NCBI GenBank assembly: GCA_030765045.1
Contig: CM060961.1
Coordinates: 137,153,064-137,217,063 of the forward strand
From: Tenodera sinensis
Taxonomy: Eukaryota; Arthropoda; Insecta; Mantodea; Mantidae
Direction of reading: 5' to 3'
DNA: 64,000 nucleotides
In this document: positions 1 through 13,484 of the stretch, one piece after another
Numbering within the stretch: the stretch's first letter is position 1
Layout of the letters: every line of letters begins with the position of its first letter
Translations under genes and position numbers: made by a program
Notes under the pieces: model-generated
Seen by the model: the letters and a program-made list of their open reading frames with translations, nothing else
Databases searched by the model: none
Told to the model about the DNA's origin: nothing

Positions 1-3000
1 AGTTGCTAAGACCAGAAGTTATCAGTTGCCAGCGTGCCTGTCTCAGAAAACTGACCCAATCCTTCCTCTGCACCACTGGGCCATTATTCTGTTTAAGGAT
101 CCAGTACATTGTTCCCATTACCAGCCAAACTACACAGCGTTGGAGTGCAGTATTCTGAAAATGAAATTCCAAACGCTGGAGCTTCTCAAGGCATGGTGGA
201 GCTTGCGGTGGGTACCATTTGGCGACGTAGGTCCTGAGCTCTACCCAGATGACTTCAACCTGCTTACAGGAAGCAATCCGGTGGTCCAGTGTGTCGACGG
301 CGGCACAAGATGGACATTGGTTTGACTGTGCCCTTCCATGTCGCCAGAGTTTATCCGCTGTCGGTATAGTCTCATTTAATACTTCATAGGTGGTTTCCTG
401 CCAATCACTGGGCACATGTTTACAAAATAAATTCTGCCAGATCACTTTCCACTCCCTGGTATATTTCTCTGCCACTCTGGGCACCAGATGAACTGTCGTG
501 AGCATACGGTAGTGGTTCCGGGTGCATTCGAAGGCCGTGATGTCATCGTTGTTGTCCAGAATTCGTTTTAGGTGAAGGACAGTGGGTTTAAATCCGTTGA
601 GTGCCACCTGAGGGTTATGCAGCTGTTCCTTCCAGAAATTTTGGTCAATGGATGAGCCAGATCCGCGCAATGATTGTGTGGCGGTTTTCCCCAATAAGGC
701 CATGCATTTCTTGGCAATGTCCACTAAGCCGCAACCACCTTTGGACGGAGGCAAACGTAGTTGAGGCCGGCTCACCTTATATGCTTTTCCAGTCCACAAA
801 AAGTAACCAAGGAGTTGTTCCAATTTCTGTGCGTCACGTTTTGCAATCGGCAGAATCTGTGCCACATACCAAATTTTGCTTAGACCATAAGTATGCAGGT
901 ACCAGATGCGTTGTAGCAAATTCAGGTTCCGGATCCTCTCCATGGATAAGGAATGGCGTAAACTATTAATTTTTTCCCTCCAGTTAACTGCGATCGTATC
1001 TTCTATATTTGCCATAAAGCATATTCCAAGTATCCTTGTAGTAGTCACACATTGCATCCCCAAGGTCTGTGGCGGTTCCGGCCAATTTCCTAATATTAGG
1101 ATCTCCGATTTCTCAGCATTTAACACTGCACCGGACATCGTTGTGTACTGCTCCAATCCCTGTTGCATGGTCGTCATGTCTTCATTATCTGCAGCCACCA
1201 CAGTCACATCATCAGCATAGGCTGTAAGTGTGAACCGTTCATTGTATACACTGACTCCTCGCATGGTTTGTTGCAGCCTCTGGAGTAAAGGATTCAATGC
1301 CAATGAAAACAATCCCATTGATAGCGGGCAGCCTTGACGTACTGATCGTTGTATTCGTACCGGCCTGGAGAACCATCCGTTCCATAACACTCGAGACTGT
1401 GCCGTGCCGTAGAGTCCCTGAATAAGATTGATTACCGGTACTGGAAATTTCGCAGCCGTTAAGCAGTTCCACAGATACGAATGGCGCACTCTATCAAAAG
1501 CCTGTTGAAAGTCGAGATTGATCAAAGCCACCGCTTTATTTTCTCTGCGTGGATGGATCAGCGTGTCACGCAGTTCCGCCAATGTGTCAATAATGTTCTT
1601 TTTCGATATTGCCGCTTGGTTACAATGCATGATTTCTGCATATGCTCCTTTTAATCGGTTAGCCAGAACTTTCGCAAATAACTTATAATCGGCGTTTAGC
1701 AGCGTTATTGGACGATAGTCCTTCATGGTGGCGGTTTTCTGTTTCTTCGGCACCAGGGTGATAACACCATCCGCGAAGGTTTCGGGAAACACTGCTGTCT
1801 CCCACAGTTCCGTATATACTTCCATCACTTCGTTCTTGATTATTGGCCAGAACTTTCTATAGAATTCATAGGTGAGCCCATCAGGACCTGGTGATGTGTG
1901 TCGACTGGCTTGTTCAATGGCGACCAACACCTCCCGCTCCGTGATAGGGCTGGTAAGTATTTTTGCGGATTCCTGGGTGATGCCGGTGTCAAACAGTTCA
2001 TGTTCCACACGCCTATAAGGGGTGTCTGCTTCTGGCGCTTCTTGAAATAAAGCCTGAAAGTGATCCGCTATAAGCTGGAGCTGGGCGCGCGTTCCAACAT
2101 GGGCAGTTCCAGTGTGCGCGTCCCGTATTGTTTGAGGATATCTTCCATGTCCCTTCTGCCGCTCCTTTGCGAAATAATAAAATGAGTTCTGTTCCGCTTC
2201 ATGCATGGATTTCACTTTGGCTCGAACTTTATGTCCTTCCAACTGGTGTAAGTGTTTTAATTTGATGATTTCTTTAACCTTTTTTATCTCCGTCTGCACC
2301 TCATAGCCCTCCCTTTGCTTCAGATGCAGCCCCCACAGCGCCTCATTGTAAAAATGTAATAGCTGCTTCTTGGCCTGTGCCCTCACAATACCCATGGATT
2401 TAAATAGGGAGCGAATCGCTGGTTTTGCCGTGTTCACCCGCCAAAAACTCTTCCGAGTTGAACTTCTAAAGGCCGACTGTAACTGAAGCCATTTGATTTG
2501 AAATTGTTCCCTAATGTCTGTGTCCTCCAGCATAGAATTATTGAGTTTCCAGTAGCCACGGCCGGCCGTCTCAAGCCTTATTTCGTTTATTTGCAATTGA
2601 CATAGCACTGCATGATGGTCACTAAAAACCACCGGAATGACCCAAATTCGATGGACATTTGGAGCCATTCCGGGAGATAGATACTGTCGGTCGATGCGTG
2701 AGGCAGAAGTGTTGCGGATGAAAGTGAATTCCACTTCGTTCCCATGCTTGATCTCCCATGCGTCAAGCAGTTGCAGCTGTGACACTAGGTGTTGTAGCAT
2801 GATGCTAAAATTCGTAGCACCTTTTTGGTCCTTCGCCTGCAACGTGCAATTGAAGTCGCCTGCTAGCAGAAGTTCCTTGCCTTGTCGCAAATGCGGGGTT
2901 ACATCGGTTTGGAAGAAACGCTCTCTCGCTTGTCTATTCTGTGACCCAGCTGGAGCATATATGTTAACCAGGACGTTCTCTTCCAAAGTAGCGGAGAGCA

Positions 3001-3256
3001 CCCGGCCGTCGGGATCCATCTGAAAATTCTGCAGGGGAAGTTCCTTCCTGTACACTATTGCCGTTCCTCTGCCGTTCAAACCTAGGTTAACTTTATAGTC
3101 GTAATTGTAAAGAGCATCCAAGTTGTAAGTATTTACTTCTTGGAGAAAGCATATGTCAATGTTGTTCACCTGAAGGAAACTATTGAGCAGTTTTTGGGTT
3201 ACTAGATTTCTGCACCCATTCACATTCACTGTTGCCACCGTTCGTAGATAGATCAT
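1..3256 (-). CDS. LINE ORF2: APE endonuclease plus reverse transcriptase (3' end outside window)
   Basis: Non-LTR retrotransposon polyprotein that nicks target DNA and copies its RNA there. The frame is open from the ATG at 3256 to the window edge, about 1,085 residues, with no stop; the stop codon lies to the left of base 1. Endonuclease motifs in order are TVNVNG near residue 9, LQEV with catalytic Glu about residue 40, GDFN at 133-136 and SDHH at 212-215. Reverse transcriptase motifs are RPITLLNADYKLFAKVLANR, LDFQQAFDR (Asp about 582), RQGCPLS and YADD at 680-683. A C-terminal CX2CX7HX4C zinc motif (CPSC) begins near residue 981. The 'YKLFAKVLANR' block and the 'FLW-GK...SKGGCGL' segment after the RT are typical of L1/Tx1-type elements, unlike Jockey or R1. 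It follows ORF1 in the same frame, 25 codons after its stop. Product type is sure; clade is inferred. Confidence 0.93.
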   Translation of the reverse strand, partial: MIYLRTVATVNVNGCRNLVTQKLLNSFLQVNNIDICFLQEVNTYNLDALYNYDYKVNLGLNGRGTAIVYRKELPLQNFQMDPDGRVLSATLEENVLVNIYAPAGSQNRQARERFFQTDVTPHLRQGKELLLAGDFNCTLQAKDQKGATNFSIMLQHLVSQLQLLDAWEIKHGNEVEFTFIRNTSASRIDRQYLSPGMAPNVHRIWVIPVVFSDHHAVLCQLQINEIRLETAGRGYWKLNNSMLEDTDIREQFQIKWLQLQSAFRSSTRKSFWRVNTAKPAIRSLFKSMGIVRAQAKKQLLHFYNEALWGLHLKQREGYEVQTEIKKVKEIIKLKHLHQLEGHKVRAKVKSMHEAEQNSFYYFAKERQKGHGRYPQTIRDAHTGTAHVGTRAQLQLIADHFQALFQEAPEADTPYRRVEHELFDTGITQESAKILTSPITEREVLVAIEQASRHTSPGPDGLTYEFYRKFWPIIKNEVMEVYTELWETAVFPETFADGVITLVPKKQKTATMKDYRPITLLNADYKLFAKVLANRLKGAYAEIMHCNQAAISKKNIIDTLAELRDTLIHPRRENKAVALINLDFQQAFDRVRHSYLWNCLTAAKFPVPVINLIQGLYGTAQSRVLWNGWFSRPVRIQRSVRQGCPLSMGLFSLALNPLLQRLQQTMRGVSVYNERFTLTAYADDVTVVAADNEDMTTMQQGLEQYTTMSGAVLNAEKSEILILGNWPEPPQTLGMQCVTTTRILGICFMANIEDTIAVNWREKINSLRHSLSMERIRNLNLLQRIWYLHTYGLSKIWYVAQILPIAKRDAQKLEQLLGYFLWTGKAYKVSRPQLRLPPSKGGCGLVDIAKKCMALLGKTATQSLRGSGSSIDQNFWKEQLHNPQVALNGFKPTVLHLKRILDNNDDITAFECTRNHYRMLTTVHLVPRVAEKYTREWKVIWQNLFCKHVPSDWQETTYEVLNETIPTADKLWRHGRAQSNQCPSCAAVDTLDHRIASCKQVEVIWVELRTYVAKWYPPQAPPCLEKLQRLEFHFQNTALQRCVVWLVMGTMYWILKQNNGPVVQRKDWVSFLRQARWQLITSGLSN

Positions 3257-3331
3257 TATGAAAGCGACTGTCGCAAAGATAGTGTGACTCGGGCGTCTAC
3301 GTCCTTGGCCTCGTGCATTGCTGCTAGTGTG

Positions 3332-4858
3332 CTACTGTTCGGTCTCTGGATGTCTAGCTGGGGTTATCTGTGCCGGAGGGTTTCCCTTAAGCCTTGGGTC
3401 ATATAAGGACACCTGGGGCTTCCGTGTCACCTGAAGTAGGATCGGCGACTCCGCTTCTGTGGCCCTCGCATCATGTTGAGATGGATGAGATCCACCAGCC
3501 ATCTCTGCACGCCGATAAATTGCGACTGCTTCAGCTGACCGTGGTTGGTCCTCTTGGGATCTGTGTGGCCGTTCGAGTACTTGCGGTCGAGGAACACTCG
3601 CAGATGGTCGTGCCGCTACGGTGGTGCCGGGGGTGTCCTCCCGGTAATGGGAGTCAGCTCCTATCTCCACCGCTGGGCACCTCACACTTTGTTGTAACTG
3701 TGCTGCTTCGTAATCACTCTGGGGGTTGTTTCCCGCGTCCCTCCTTGCAGGTAGAACCTCACAGGTGTTCCTGTCACCTCCCTCCTCCAGGATACTGCTG
3801 CCAATCAATGCTGAGGCAGGCTCTTGCGTCAGTACTCCAGCCGTATCTGCTGTGTCTGTGGACTGGACTTGCAATAGACGTGCCTCCTCATGGGCTTCTT
3901 CCACAACTTCCTCCAGCTCCATTTGGTTATTCCAGGATGGTTCTTCCTTCTGGGCTTTGCTTGTCTTCGCCCGCTTGGCCCGTTTCTTCTCGGTCGGGCG
4001 TTTCTCTTCTGCTGCAGCTGTCTCCGTTACAAGTGGACCCACCTCGGGTGGTATTATCTCCTCCGGATTGGCCAGATGTACTCGTTTCCCTGTGGTATCT
4101 CGAACTATGGAGGCATACTCCCTTTGCGGTGCAGACCTTGCTGCTTCCTGTTGACTGTCATTCACCAGGGACGTTTGCCTGTTTTCATCCGTAGGATGCG
4201 CTCCCTCACTCTGCGTGTCCACTACCACCTTCGTCGGTTCTATTTCGTTTCTCCGTCCAGTCGCCACTGGGCGTGTTGCGGTCGGACGGTGGGGACAAAA
4301 TTCCTTTAGATGTGCCGTGCTACTGCAGACGTAGCAGGATCTGGGTTGGCCGGCGTAGGACACCGATAATCTGTAGCTGCCAATGATGATAAAACTAGGG
4401 ATGTTCGTCTTCAGTTGCATCTTTACCGCTCGTACCCCATTAAACACCGGGACGCGATATTGTCGGCTCCATTGTTCCTTCCGGACGTCATATACCGTTC
4501 CGTAACGCTGCAACGCTGCTTTTAAGACCTCTGCCGGGAGCTCTGGGGGTACATCAAACACTCGGACATTGACAGCATTACTGGTCACGTGTTCGATAAG
4601 CACTTTAGTCATCTCACCATTCATATATGTGAAAGGTGTTTCCGCCGAGAAGGTATTGAGGGTTTTCTCCAGCAAGAGTGCTGATATTAATTTAACATAA
4701 ATTGCCCGTTCACTTGCAATTAACTGTATTGTATCCACTTGTTCCGCATTTAACCGTAATGTATCTGCTATGAAATCATGCACTTCATATGCCGACGGTC
4801 GCGTTGCACTTAAAGCAAACTTGATCCTGAGGGTATTTTTCCTCGCGTACATTTCCAT
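3332..4858 (-). CDS. LINE ORF1: Gag-like nucleic-acid-binding protein with one CCHC knuckle
   Basis: Intact 508-residue ORF1 of the same retrotransposon, expected to coat the element RNA. Residues about 1-170 form a conserved folded region (VFDVPPELPAEVLKAALQRY at about 100) that resembles ORF1 proteins of Tx1-type and other zinc-knuckle LINEs. A single zinc knuckle CX2CX4HX4C lies at C175, C178, H183 and C188. The rest, about 200-508, is charged and low in complexity (KKRAKRAKTSKAQKEE), as in disordered Gag tails. It ends with TAG at 3334-3332. The downstream ORF2 is in the same frame, and its first in-frame ATG comes 25 codons later. Several plus-strand open frames over 3394-4309 are antisense shadows. 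The ATG at 4858 is the first in frame after the leader. Confidence 0.88.
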   Translation of the reverse strand: MEMYARKNTLRIKFALSATRPSAYEVHDFIADTLRLNAEQVDTIQLIASERAIYVKLISALLLEKTLNTFSAETPFTYMNGEMTKVLIEHVTSNAVNVRVFDVPPELPAEVLKAALQRYGTVYDVRKEQWSRQYRVPVFNGVRAVKMQLKTNIPSFIIIGSYRLSVSYAGQPRSCYVCSSTAHLKEFCPHRPTATRPVATGRRNEIEPTKVVVDTQSEGAHPTDENRQTSLVNDSQQEAARSAPQREYASIVRDTTGKRVHLANPEEIIPPEVGPLVTETAAAEEKRPTEKKRAKRAKTSKAQKEEPSWNNQMELEEVVEEAHEEARLLQVQSTDTADTAGVLTQEPASALIGSSILEEGGDRNTCEVLPARRDAGNNPQSDYEAAQLQQSVRCPAVEIGADSHYREDTPGTTVAARPSASVPRPQVLERPHRSQEDQPRSAEAVAIYRRAEMAGGSHPSQHDARATEAESPILLQVTRKPQVSLYDPRLKGNPPAQITPARHPETEQ

Positions 4859-5047
4859 TTCTTTTCAGTGTTAAATTTAGCTGAAATACTCACTTTAAAT
4901 TCCTACACTTGGTGATCGATAATATCACTCACAGTGTGGTATATGTCTTTCTTGCGCTCACTCACTATCAGGCCACACACGCAGTAGACAAAACAACCGG
5001 TTCTCCTGGTACGTCCGCTCTGTCCCAGCGCACGGGCTAGACTGACG
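4859..5047 (-). other. Putative 5' leader of the LINE
   Basis: About 190 bp separate the ORF1 start from the edge of the (AAT)n array. The stretch is not simple sequence and has higher GC than the flanks. It probably is the element's 5' untranslated region and may hold an internal promoter. The exact 5' terminus cannot be set because the junction runs directly into the microsatellite. Confidence 0.55.
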
Positions 5048-8869
<3,822 letters not shown>

Positions 8870-9443
8870 GGTTAGGCTTTGAGCGATAGATCTTGTAAGA
8901 GCGGTTGACTATATGTTGGCTTTGAAATTCCGTTCTCTTTGCGTGACGGAGAGAGAGACAGAAATGAATAACACTTCCTATTTGAGAAAAGTAAAGGCAT
9001 TTTAAAATGTAAACCAATAGCAAGGAATATCCCGTAAATGATTGACTTAAAGAATCTATTTCAGATAAACTATTTGCATTAAAGAGGGAATCTACACTTC
9101 TTGTGCTGTAATATTTTGTTTATCTCTTACGGTTCACCAGTTACGAAAAAGTCATTCAGAATGAAGGGGACTTAAGAGGGTATTCCCAGAAAATCCAAGA
9201 ATTGCATTCATTTTGTCGTGAAAATATCTTAAACATATGGTATTTTAATCAGAATCGTTAGAACCACTTTTGAGAAAACCAAAGTTTTCCAAAGGTTTTC
9301 CAGGAAAGGATATTTTGGAGTGGGGAATTTTCTTGAAAATCATCGTGGTGCATTTTAGTAAGATAGTAAACTTAAATACCAAGTTCGTATTTATTAAACA
9401 TCTAGTTTTTTTACTTACGCTGTTCGCAGCACACACACACGCG

Positions 9444-9507
<64 letters not shown>

Positions 9508-9620
9508 GAACTTCTTCAAAACATGCTGTTTGGTTGGACTCAAAGGACCTAAAATATGCATTTGCGATGAAATTTCGGTATCGAATTTTTGGGGAAAGAC
9601 AATATTGTCTCTATTTACTG
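8870..9620 (-). repeat. Family A interspersed repeat, copy 1
   Basis: Copy in reverse orientation. Recognisable blocks on the minus strand include the AAAATTCGATACC block near the 5' side, the CA/GT microsatellite (9429-9505), 'GAAAATTCCCC', and the block around TTACGGTTCACC that recurs in every copy. The 3' end is cut short. No coding potential: the open frames here are dinucleotide or chance frames. Confidence 0.75.
9429..9505. repeat. (CA)n microsatellite inside family A copy 1
   Basis: Mixed CACG followed by pure CA repeats, at the same internal position where other family A copies carry GT/GC runs. Confidence 0.95.
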
Positions 9621-9830
9621 TTAGTTACGTGGTAGAGGGAAAAAACCTGGACCACTGTACAAATACATGAAGAGATTTAGAGTTTGAATCTAGATTAGGG
9701 TGAGTTACACGATAAGGTATTTTTCGGGTATTTTCTCTTACCCTGAAAAGATTAATGTAGGGTAACTTTAATCTCTATGGACTCCGGATTTATTTGAGTA
9801 TCATTTTGCCTATTTCATTCATTCATCGTC
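9621..9830. other. Unassigned AT-rich spacer
   Basis: I see no gene or recognisable repeat here. Confidence 0.4.
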
Positions 9831-10372
9831 CAATATAATCTAGCAGGTTAAAGGACATTAAACGAAGATCAAGAAGAAGCAGAAGATGAAGAAAAAGAAC
9901 CTACTTCTCCATGGGGAATTGAAACCAATTTGACTCCAATCCCAATCTTAATACGATCCACGTTTCCATGTGAATTCAATCCGAATTGAGATCGATTTGG
10001 TTACGCAAATCTCAATCATAAATAATTGAAACTTCCATGTTGGTCACTTGGTTATGTTGGCGAAGCTGTATTTTAAGTAGGTTTTAAGGTTAACGAATGT
10101 GTTTTAGAAGAAAATATTGCGAAATTGTAGAAACAATAAAAGTGGCTTTGTGTTTTATTACACCACTTTCACTAAGAAAACAAAATGACGAGCGTGTAGC
10201 GTGTTACGAGTAGGTACAGTAGAAGTTAGTATCTTTGGCGGATTCAAATCGATTTGAATCCGGTAGGTGTTTCCATGCAACAAAATTTCGATCTGATCCC
10301 ATTTATAAGAGGATCGGATCCAAGGATGTACTAAAATAAAATAAAATAAAATAAAATAAAATAAAATAAAAA
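9831..10372 (+). mobile_element. Possible degraded MITE-like element ending in (AAAAT)n
   Basis: Contains several short inverted motifs: a perfect 22-bp palindrome at 10239-10260 centred on ATCGAT, related AATTGAGATCGATTTGG and TTTCCATG motifs near 9960-10000 and again near 10270, and GGGATTGGAGTC-like sequence in reverse near 9935. It is followed by seven or more AAAAT units at 10331-10372. The repeated TTTCCATG plus GATCGA motifs in inverted arrangement suggest terminal repeats of a non-autonomous DNA element, but I could not define clean ends or a target duplication. Confidence 0.4.
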
Positions 10373-11480
10373 TCTGTATAATAACCCTGGCACCTAATTA
10401 CTTACACCAGGGCTAATATGCCAGATCTTTAAAATTTATTTATTCTACACATTCATACATACAACATACTTTACAGAACAATTTTAAAATAAAATTACAA
10501 AATAATATAATATATAACAAATTATAAAGATAGATAAATTAAATTATATATCATAAAACAAAACACAAGAAAATAAAAACAATAACACAAATTATAACAT
10601 TTCATACATAATCACTCTAAGAAATAAATGCTCTAAAACAATAACAAATCATTTCAAACAATCAAAATACAATAAAATTTCTAAATAAATTAATATAAAT
10701 ATTAAAAGAAAAACAAAACAATAAAATTTTAAAATTAAAACAAATTAATCTCCTCAATACAACAAAATATAAATTTCATACACAACATCACTCACAACTA
10801 CAAACTATTACTAAACAATAAACAAATATATAAAATTAAATTATTAATTATAATTATTACATAAAATTATAAATTATATTATTACTATTAATATCATTAT
10901 CATCATTATTATTACCTATCATTATTATTTAAAATTTAATTAATTTAATATTATACCTATAACTAATACTTTTTATAAATATATATTTTTGAATTTAAAT
11001 TTACATATTTATTAAAAATTTTAAATATATATAAAAGAAAAGCTATAAACTAAAGCTCTAAACTGCCGCCGGTTACCGGCGGCATACTATATGTACTGGT
11101 TTCCAGCACAAAACTACAAAATCTACAAAATGTGTGTAGTATAAAGTTCAAAATCTACATAACCAAAATTTATAAAAACAACATACACAAAAATGTTATA
11201 CTTTTGATTAATAAGATGGTTTATATACTTTAATAATATAATAATGTGGACTAAAATCACTAATATTTAATTTTTTAAATTAATTTTTACAAAATTATCT
11301 TTCACTATTATTTCCTAAACATCCAGAAGTTTTATGAAATAAATCACATTTCACTTCACTAATTCAACTTTCACATCACTAAATCACTTATTTACTTTTA
11401 ATTAGATTAACTAGATAATCAAGGTCATAAATCACTTAAAATCCTATCACTAATTTGATCATTAGCACTTGCGGTCACTC
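10373..11480. other. AT-rich, G-poor block without genes
   Basis: Between about 10480 and 11040 the plus strand is almost free of G and made of A, T and C. There is no open frame of note. A strong GC hairpin (GCCGCCGG, TTA, CCGGCGGC) interrupts it at about 11064-11082. It may be the untranslated part of an old element; I do not recognise it. Confidence 0.6.
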
Positions 11481-11487
11481 AATCCCT

Positions 11488-12232
11488 ACCGCCCTACCGC
11501 CCGCCCGCCCGTCCGACCGTCCGCCCGTCCGCCCGTCCGCCGGTCCGCCCGTCCGCCGGTCCGCCCGTCCGCCGGTCAGCCCGTCCGCCGGTCCGCCCGC
11601 CCGTCCGCCGGTCCGCCCGCCCGCCCGCCCGCCCGTCCGCCCGTCCGCCGGTCCGCCCGTCCGCCGGTCCGCCCGCCCGCCTGCCCGCCCGCCCGTCCGC
11701 CCGCCCGCCCGTCCGACCGTCCGCCCGTCCGCCGGTCCGCCCGTCCGCCGGTCCGCCCGCCCGCCCGCCCGTCCGCCCGCCCGCCCGCCCGTCCGACCGC
11801 CCGCCTGCCCGTCCGACCGTCCGCCCGTCCGCCGGTCCGCCCGCCTGCCCGTCCGACCGTCCGCCCGCCCGCCCGTCCGCCGGTCCGCCCGCCTGCCCGT
11901 CCGACCGCCCGCCTGCCCGTCCGACCGTCCGCCCGCCCGCCCGTCCGACCGTCCGCCCGTCCGCCCGTCCGCCGGTCCGCCCGCCTGCCCGTCCGACCGT
12001 CCGCCCGCCCTGCCGTCCGACCGCCCGCCTGCCCGTCCGACCGTCCGCCCGCCCGCCCGTCCATCCGCCCGCCCGTCCGCCCTCCCGCCCGCCCGTCCGC
12101 CCGTCCGCCGGTCCGCCCGTCCGCCGGTCCGCCCGTCCGCCGGTCCGCCCGCCCGCCCGCCTGCCCGCCCGCCCGCCCGCCCGTCCGGCCGCCCGCCCGT
12201 CCGACCGTCCGCCCGTCCGACCGTCCGCCCGT
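11488..12232. repeat. CCGN tetranucleotide array (~745 bp)
   Basis: Tandem 4-mers of the form CCGC, CCGT, CCGA and CCGG, read almost without exception. The period of 4 with no stop codon makes long open frames in several frames on both strands (Arg/Pro/Ser/Val-rich or Gly/Arg/Ala-rich); these are artefacts. The minus strand is rich in GGGC runs and could form G-quadruplexes. Confidence 0.97.
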
Positions 12233-12454
12233 CCATTTCTTTCTTTCTTTCTTTCTTTCTTTCTCTCTCTCTCCTCTCTCCCTCTCTCTCGCCCTCTCTC
12301 CTTCCTTCCCGCTCCCTCTCTCCCTCTCTCTGTCTGTCTCTCACTCTCTCTCTTTCTCCCTTTCTCCCTTTCTCCGTTTCTCTCTTTCTCCCTTTCTCTC
12401 TTTCTCCCTTTCTCTTTTTCTCTCTTTCTCGCTTTCTCTCTTTCTCTCTTTCTT

Positions 12455-12487
<33 letters not shown>

Positions 12488-12515
12488 CCTTCTTTCTTTC
12501 TTTATTTCGTTATTT
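12233..12515. repeat. Polypyrimidine tract (TTTC)n / (CT)n
   Basis: Continuous C/T tract directly attached to the CCGN array. It starts and ends with pure TTTC and has mixed CT/CCT in between. All open frames across it (Ser/Phe/Leu, or Arg/Glu/Lys on the reverse) are artefacts. Confidence 0.97.
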
Positions 12516-13057
12516 CTCTGGTGGTCATCCAAAGGTAAAGGATTTTCAAAGTCATCACATAGCACTCATAGTAACGCACTCCAATCGAGTTCAGAAACTT
12601 AGCCATTCCGATCTCGCGCAATCGTGATCTCCGTCAAATACCATAAATCTCGCCTAGTAACAAGCGAAAGTGCATGTTTGCCGATGGACTGTTTTGCAAA
12701 ACGCCTTTCCACAAATCTATGAAAACGCATATAATGTGCTCGTAAACCTTTCTTAACTGCACCCATCTATGTAAATTCTCTCGGGTTTAAAGGATGCCAT
12801 CTTAACCCTCCTTCAATAGGCATAATGAAAAAATGAATTATAGTCTTGTTTAGACTAAAACAAATGCTTGGTTTCTGTGAATGGGACACCTTCTATCTAT
12901 CGTCCAAAATGTTGCAATAGAATATAGGTTTTTTATTACTCCACGGACATAATTTTGTTCTACATCGTGTTAATATTTCTAAGATAAAGGCTTTAAATAA
13001 TTCCTTCAATCAAACAAATTAGGACGTATAAAGAAAAGGAAGAGAATTGCAGGCGCT
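12516..13057. other. Unassigned spacer
   Basis: Ordinary AT-rich sequence with no gene or repeat that I recognise. Confidence 0.4.
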
Positions 13058-13068
13058 GACATTATTAT

Positions 13069-13435
13069 GGGCGCCATAGCCGAGCAGTTAGAACGTTCGC
13101 CTACCACCTAGGCGGCCCAGTTTCGACCCCAGGGACCCGCATGTGGTATTCGTGGTGGACGAACCGGCGTCAGGGTGGGTTTTCTCCGGTTTCCCCCGCC
13201 ACTCATTCCACCAATTGCTCCATTGTCACCTCTCCAATCATCGATTTTGTCTGCAGTTCATATCATCCTCTTCCTCACTCTCGTACTTGGCTGACCACTT
13301 GCTTCCAAGTCTTGACTCTGCCCTGTCCATAGATTTCTGTGCTCCCCGACAGGCCTAACCATAGGCACAGGCTTGTAAGTACTAGGGGGTGTAAGCCCTA
13401 CATAAGCAGTGGGTAAACAGGAATAGAAAAACAAA
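13069..13435 (+). mobile_element. tRNA-derived SINE, long form (copy 1)
   Basis: The 5' head is tRNA-like (GCCGAGCAGTTAGAACG as A box region, GTTTCGACCCC as B box region). The body follows with GTGGTATTCGTGGTGGACGA and the GGGTTTTCTCCGGTTTCCCC block, and a long-form 3' part ending in GGGTAAACAGGAATAG. The target duplication GACATTATT flanks it at 13058-13066 and 13436-13444. It is non-coding and copied by LINE machinery in trans. Confidence 0.88.
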
Positions 13436-13484
13436 GACATTATTGTGTATTTTCCCAAAATCACATTAGAGAAGTGGTTGCACA

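Noticed and set aside
2637..3023. Plus-strand frame of 128 codons (and frames at 26-325, 601-969, 906-1220)
   Set aside because: Antisense shadows of LINE ORF2, whose motifs fix the coding strand.
3394..4309. Plus-strand frames of up to 266 codons
   Set aside because: They lie antisense to LINE ORF1, which has the zinc knuckle and a conserved folded region; the plus frames show no recognisable motif.
11455..12627. Very long open frames rich in Arg/Pro/Ser/Val, or Gly/Arg/Ala on the reverse
   Set aside because: They arise because a 4-bp repeat without stop codons stays open in several frames; no start context, domain or conservation supports a protein.
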